In this document: positions 61,626 through 64,000 of the stretch, one piece after another
How the letters are laid out: the number at the start of each line of letters is the position of its first letter
How positions within the stretch are numbered: the stretch's first letter is position 1
Assembly: GCF_000161455.1 (NCBI RefSeq)
Contig: NZ_CM000745.1
Location: forward strand, 3,733,748 to 3,797,747
Origin: Bacillus pseudomycoides DSM 12442
GTDB taxonomy: Bacteria > Bacillota > Bacilli > Bacillales > Bacillaceae_G
Direction of reading: 5' to 3'
Length of the DNA stretch: 64,000 nucleotides
Made by a program: the position numbers and the translations under genes
Notes under the pieces: generated by a model
Told to the model about the DNA's origin: nothing
The model's input: only the letters and a program-made list of their open reading frames with translations
Database searches by the model: none

Positions 61626-63347
61626 TCATCTTGTCACTTTTTGATAGAGCATACTTTCTTTTTGTGTTAACAAATACTTATTTGCTAAAATAAGAAACAC
61701 ACTAGAAGTCCATGTAAACGCTAAATCACGCAATCCTTGCCCGGTTTGTGCATGAAAATTTTCAGCCATCCCACTTTTATTTGCCATCCTACAAAAACGA
61801 ACAGCAATATCCTTTGCAAATTCATTTTTGCCAACTGCTTGTAAAGCCTCAGTCATAATAAATGTTGTCGGTGCCCAAATTGGTCCGCGCCAATATCCAT
61901 CATCACGATAATATGGACTCCTTATACTCTCTGTTGCAAAACCATACTTTGTCAAAAAGTGATTTTCTTTTTTCAATTCTACAAGTAAGCTTTCAATGAT
62001 TTCTTCAGGTAACCTTTTTCCTAAAATGAGAGGAATATATAACACAAGACTATCTGATACTTCATATGAATGATTCCCAGATTGCGGGGCAATAAAACGC
62101 TTTTCTCTCCAACAATGTTGAATCATACGATTGAGCGTTGTATTTGCTCGCGCTTCCCATCGCTTTGCTTCTTCTTCAAATCCAAGCTTCTCTGCGACCT
62201 CCGATAATACCTCCATTTGTAAAATAAGAAATGAGCTTAAGTCCGGACTCTCAATAGGGGCACCACGGTGAAAAATCGTACTATTATCCCAACCGCTATC
62301 ATTCCCATGATTATATTGAGGAACCCCATCCCCATCATCATCTCGATATGTAAACCACCAATCCGTCCATTTGCATAACGGTTCATACACTTCTTGTAAA
62401 TGCCCTTCTGTTATAAAATCTGTATGTTCCATCATCCATTTCAGCGTCCACCCATGAATAGGTGGTTTACAGCAATTCCATAGCCCACTTTTATCGTTAA
62501 TATAATCCGGTAATACACCGCACTCATCTTGCTTATCAAAGAAAATCATAAATTGATCCCACGCCACTGTCGGCTGATGTATCGCTAATGCCATCGCATT
62601 AAAACAATGATCCCAACTCCATATATTTGTCATCCAGTTTTTTGACATATACATCGCTTTTCTCGGTAAATACCCTTCCGCTTCTACCATACAAGACCAT
62701 GTAATATAAGCCGCTAACTCTCTTCCTTTCAATAAGTCTTTCGGGACAGCCAATGTATGACGTAACCAATTTACAAAATCCGCTTCAGCAGCATCCACCG
62801 CCTCCGCGAATGTCTTCGTCTCCTTCGGCTTCTGCAATACTGTTTTGTATTCCGTTAGTTCCACATCAATCCCTGATCCTTCATCTTGTGCATAAATATC
62901 AACAATAATATGTTTACAACGAAGTTCTTCAAACGGGGCATCCATATGCATAACCCCTTCTATAGCAGATAAATGAAATCTTATTTCTTTTGAAAAGCTA
63001 TTAATTTCCCACCCACCTTGTGCACTTGGAATACAGTAATCATACGAACTTGTAATCCCAATAAAACGTAGCTGCAATCGATCCGAATAAAAACGAATTG
63101 TATCAGAATGAGAGAAACAAATCTTCACATCACCTTCTACAGTTTGGAGCGTTAGTAAAGATGGCGACATCTTTGTTTCACATGGTAAAACCTCTCCTTT
63201 CCGATTTAATACCTCTATTTTAAACACTTCACCAAAATCGTCGTCACCACCGCGAATGTTTCGAATCAGTAATCCGTTATCATAGTTTAAAGAAATAACT
63301 AAAAAAGAACCGTAACGACTAAATGGAACTTGTTGTAAATCAAACAT
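61626..63347 (-). CDS. glycoside hydrolase, MGH1/GH63-like
   Basis: A 573-residue cytoplasmic enzyme (no signal peptide). An N-terminal beta domain (about 1-190) precedes an (alpha/alpha)6 barrel with YMSKNWMTNIWSWDHCFNAMAL, the acidic DDGDGVPQYNHGNDSGWDNST loop and YWRGPIWAPTTFIMTEAL, as in GH63/MGH1 alpha-glucosidases of the YgjK type. Database entries often call these glycogen debranching enzymes. GGGGG lies before the ATG. It follows the GH2 gene by 50 bp, which suggests joint use of an oligosaccharide. The substrate is unknown. Confidence 0.8.
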   Translation of the reverse strand: MFDLQQVPFSRYGSFLVISLNYDNGLLIRNIRGGDDDFGEVFKIEVLNRKGEVLPCETKMSPSLLTLQTVEGDVKICFSHSDTIRFYSDRLQLRFIGITSSYDYCIPSAQGGWEINSFSKEIRFHLSAIEGVMHMDAPFEELRCKHIIVDIYAQDEGSGIDVELTEYKTVLQKPKETKTFAEAVDAAEADFVNWLRHTLAVPKDLLKGRELAAYITWSCMVEAEGYLPRKAMYMSKNWMTNIWSWDHCFNAMALAIHQPTVAWDQFMIFFDKQDECGVLPDYINDKSGLWNCCKPPIHGWTLKWMMEHTDFITEGHLQEVYEPLCKWTDWWFTYRDDDGDGVPQYNHGNDSGWDNSTIFHRGAPIESPDLSSFLILQMEVLSEVAEKLGFEEEAKRWEARANTTLNRMIQHCWREKRFIAPQSGNHSYEVSDSLVLYIPLILGKRLPEEIIESLLVELKKENHFLTKYGFATESIRSPYYRDDGYWRGPIWAPTTFIMTEALQAVGKNEFAKDIAVRFCRMANKSGMAENFHAQTGQGLRDLAFTWTSSVFLILANKYLLTQKESMLYQKVTR

Positions 63348-63363
63348 TTATATCCCCCTAGGA

Positions 63364-63391
63364 AAGAGCCCTAACAATAGAAGGGCTCTCT
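63364..63391 (-). terminator. hairpin between the two glycoside hydrolase genes
   Basis: Arms AGAGCCCT and AGGGCTCT around AACAATAGA, followed by TTCCTAGGG on the minus strand. Without a good T run it may only attenuate. Confidence 0.6.
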
Positions 63392-63397
63392 TGTAAT

Positions 63398-64000
63398 TTA
63401 AGATTCTTTTACGATTTCAAAAGCTCGTTTATGATCCCCATTAAAAGGAACAATGTACACTTCAAACTGGCATGGCTCCGGCTTCAACTGATACTCCGGA
63501 AGCTGAGCCGGCCCACAACTCGCGCTTCCTAAACCATTTTGCTTATAATCTAGATGGAACGTAACAAACTCCCTTTCTTGTAATTCATATAAATGCTCTG
63601 CTTTCTCTAAATCTTCTGTCGTGTAAGGCAAGGCGCTAAAATTAAAATCTTGCGTACTATGCGCAACAAATCCAACATGATATTGATCATATAACGAAAC
63701 CCACTTTACATCTGTTCGATTCCCCGTCTCTTGCGGAAAAACATACGGGAAAAATAAATCCTTTACAGTCATTTCATACAAATCTATTTTGTTCGCTTCT
63801 TTACTATCCACATATGATTCTCCTGGTCCACGTCCAAACCAACTTACATTTTGATATTGTTTTGGCAGACGCATTTCGAGCCCAATTCGCGGAAGCATCT
63901 CTGGTAAAGTACCGCTTGGATTCAACTTTGTCTCTATTTTCATAGCTCCGCTTCTTTCAATTTCATACGTATAAGTAAAAGCAATTTTCCAATTCACGAC
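63398..64000 (-). CDS. GH2 family beta-galactosidase, C-terminal part (5' end outside window)
   Basis: The visible 201 codons match the C-terminal 'small chain' domain of LacZ-type GH2 beta-galactosidases: LPRIGLEMRLPKQYQNVSWFGRGPGESYVDSKEANKIDLYE, FPYVFPQETGNRTDVKWVSLYD, and a late GLGSASCGPAQLPEYQL. The frame is open to the window edge, so the catalytic barrel lies outside. It is probably co-transcribed with the GH63-like gene downstream. Confidence 0.88.
   Translation of the reverse strand, partial: VVNWKIAFTYTYEIERSGAMKIETKLNPSGTLPEMLPRIGLEMRLPKQYQNVSWFGRGPGESYVDSKEANKIDLYEMTVKDLFFPYVFPQETGNRTDVKWVSLYDQYHVGFVAHSTQDFNFSALPYTTEDLEKAEHLYELQEREFVTFHLDYKQNGLGSASCGPAQLPEYQLKPEPCQFEVYIVPFNGDHKRAFEIVKES

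Overview
The window is a low-GC Firmicute chromosome segment from the Bacillus cereus group (cereus/thuringiensis/anthracis type). Three things point there: endospore genes (safA, spo0B, spoIVFA/FB, spoIIB, spoVID, gerM, gerE), a gene order that follows the B. subtilis nadS to gerE region closely, and two families of short interspersed repeats of the kind found only in this group. The exact species cannot be told from the sequence. It is almost entirely chromosomal backbone: no phage, insertion sequence, CRISPR array or rRNA was seen.

Layout, left to right. 1-7440: the 5' part of safA (spore coat), the NAD operon nadB-nadC-nadA, divergent nadS-nadR (iron-sulfur supply and NAD repressor), and a MOSC protein. 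7475-14924: pheA, then a Bce-type peptide-antibiotic module (response regulator, intramembrane-sensing kinase, ABC ATPase and, unusually, two full-length permeases). 15422-21500: obg, spo0B, the L21-Prp-L27 ribosomal cluster with its L21 leader, RNase G, and the sigma-K checkpoint pair spoIVFA-spoIVFB. 21710-27165: cell-shape and division genes mreB-mreC-mreD-minC-minD, with radC and maf. 27364-33450: spoIIB, folC, valS with a T-box leader, and a small membrane protein gene. 33478-41996: spore coat genes spoVID-ysxE and the haem operon hemA-hemX-hemC-hemD-hemB-hemL. 42623-51397: ohrR-ohr, then ysxC-lonA, lonB, clpX and tig (protein quality control). 51731-59059: ysoA, two tiny membrane-protein genes, a PH-domain protein, tRNA-Arg and tRNA-Gly, ysnB-ysnA-rph, gerM, racE and gerE. 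59381-64000: a KimA-type potassium importer, a PspC protein, and a glycoside hydrolase pair that runs off the right edge.

The most notable points are these. hemD is split by a single-base shortfall at a T8 run that reads as a perfect U_UUU_UUU slippery heptamer followed directly by UAG, so it is a frameshift mutation, a sequencing error, or productive recoding of an essential haem gene. The Bce module has two permeases separated by a strong hairpin. TTACA-type operators recur before its ATPase gene and before an unannotated two-gene small-protein operon at 52928-53311. The tig leader is long and looks structured. A 64-residue membrane protein gene has a sigma-K-like promoter. A terminator at 53423-53456 has no gene in front of it.

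Most genes lie on the minus strand. Start sites were chosen by Shine-Dalgarno position and remembered family N-termini. Family assignments come from motifs and remembered homologues; no database search was possible.
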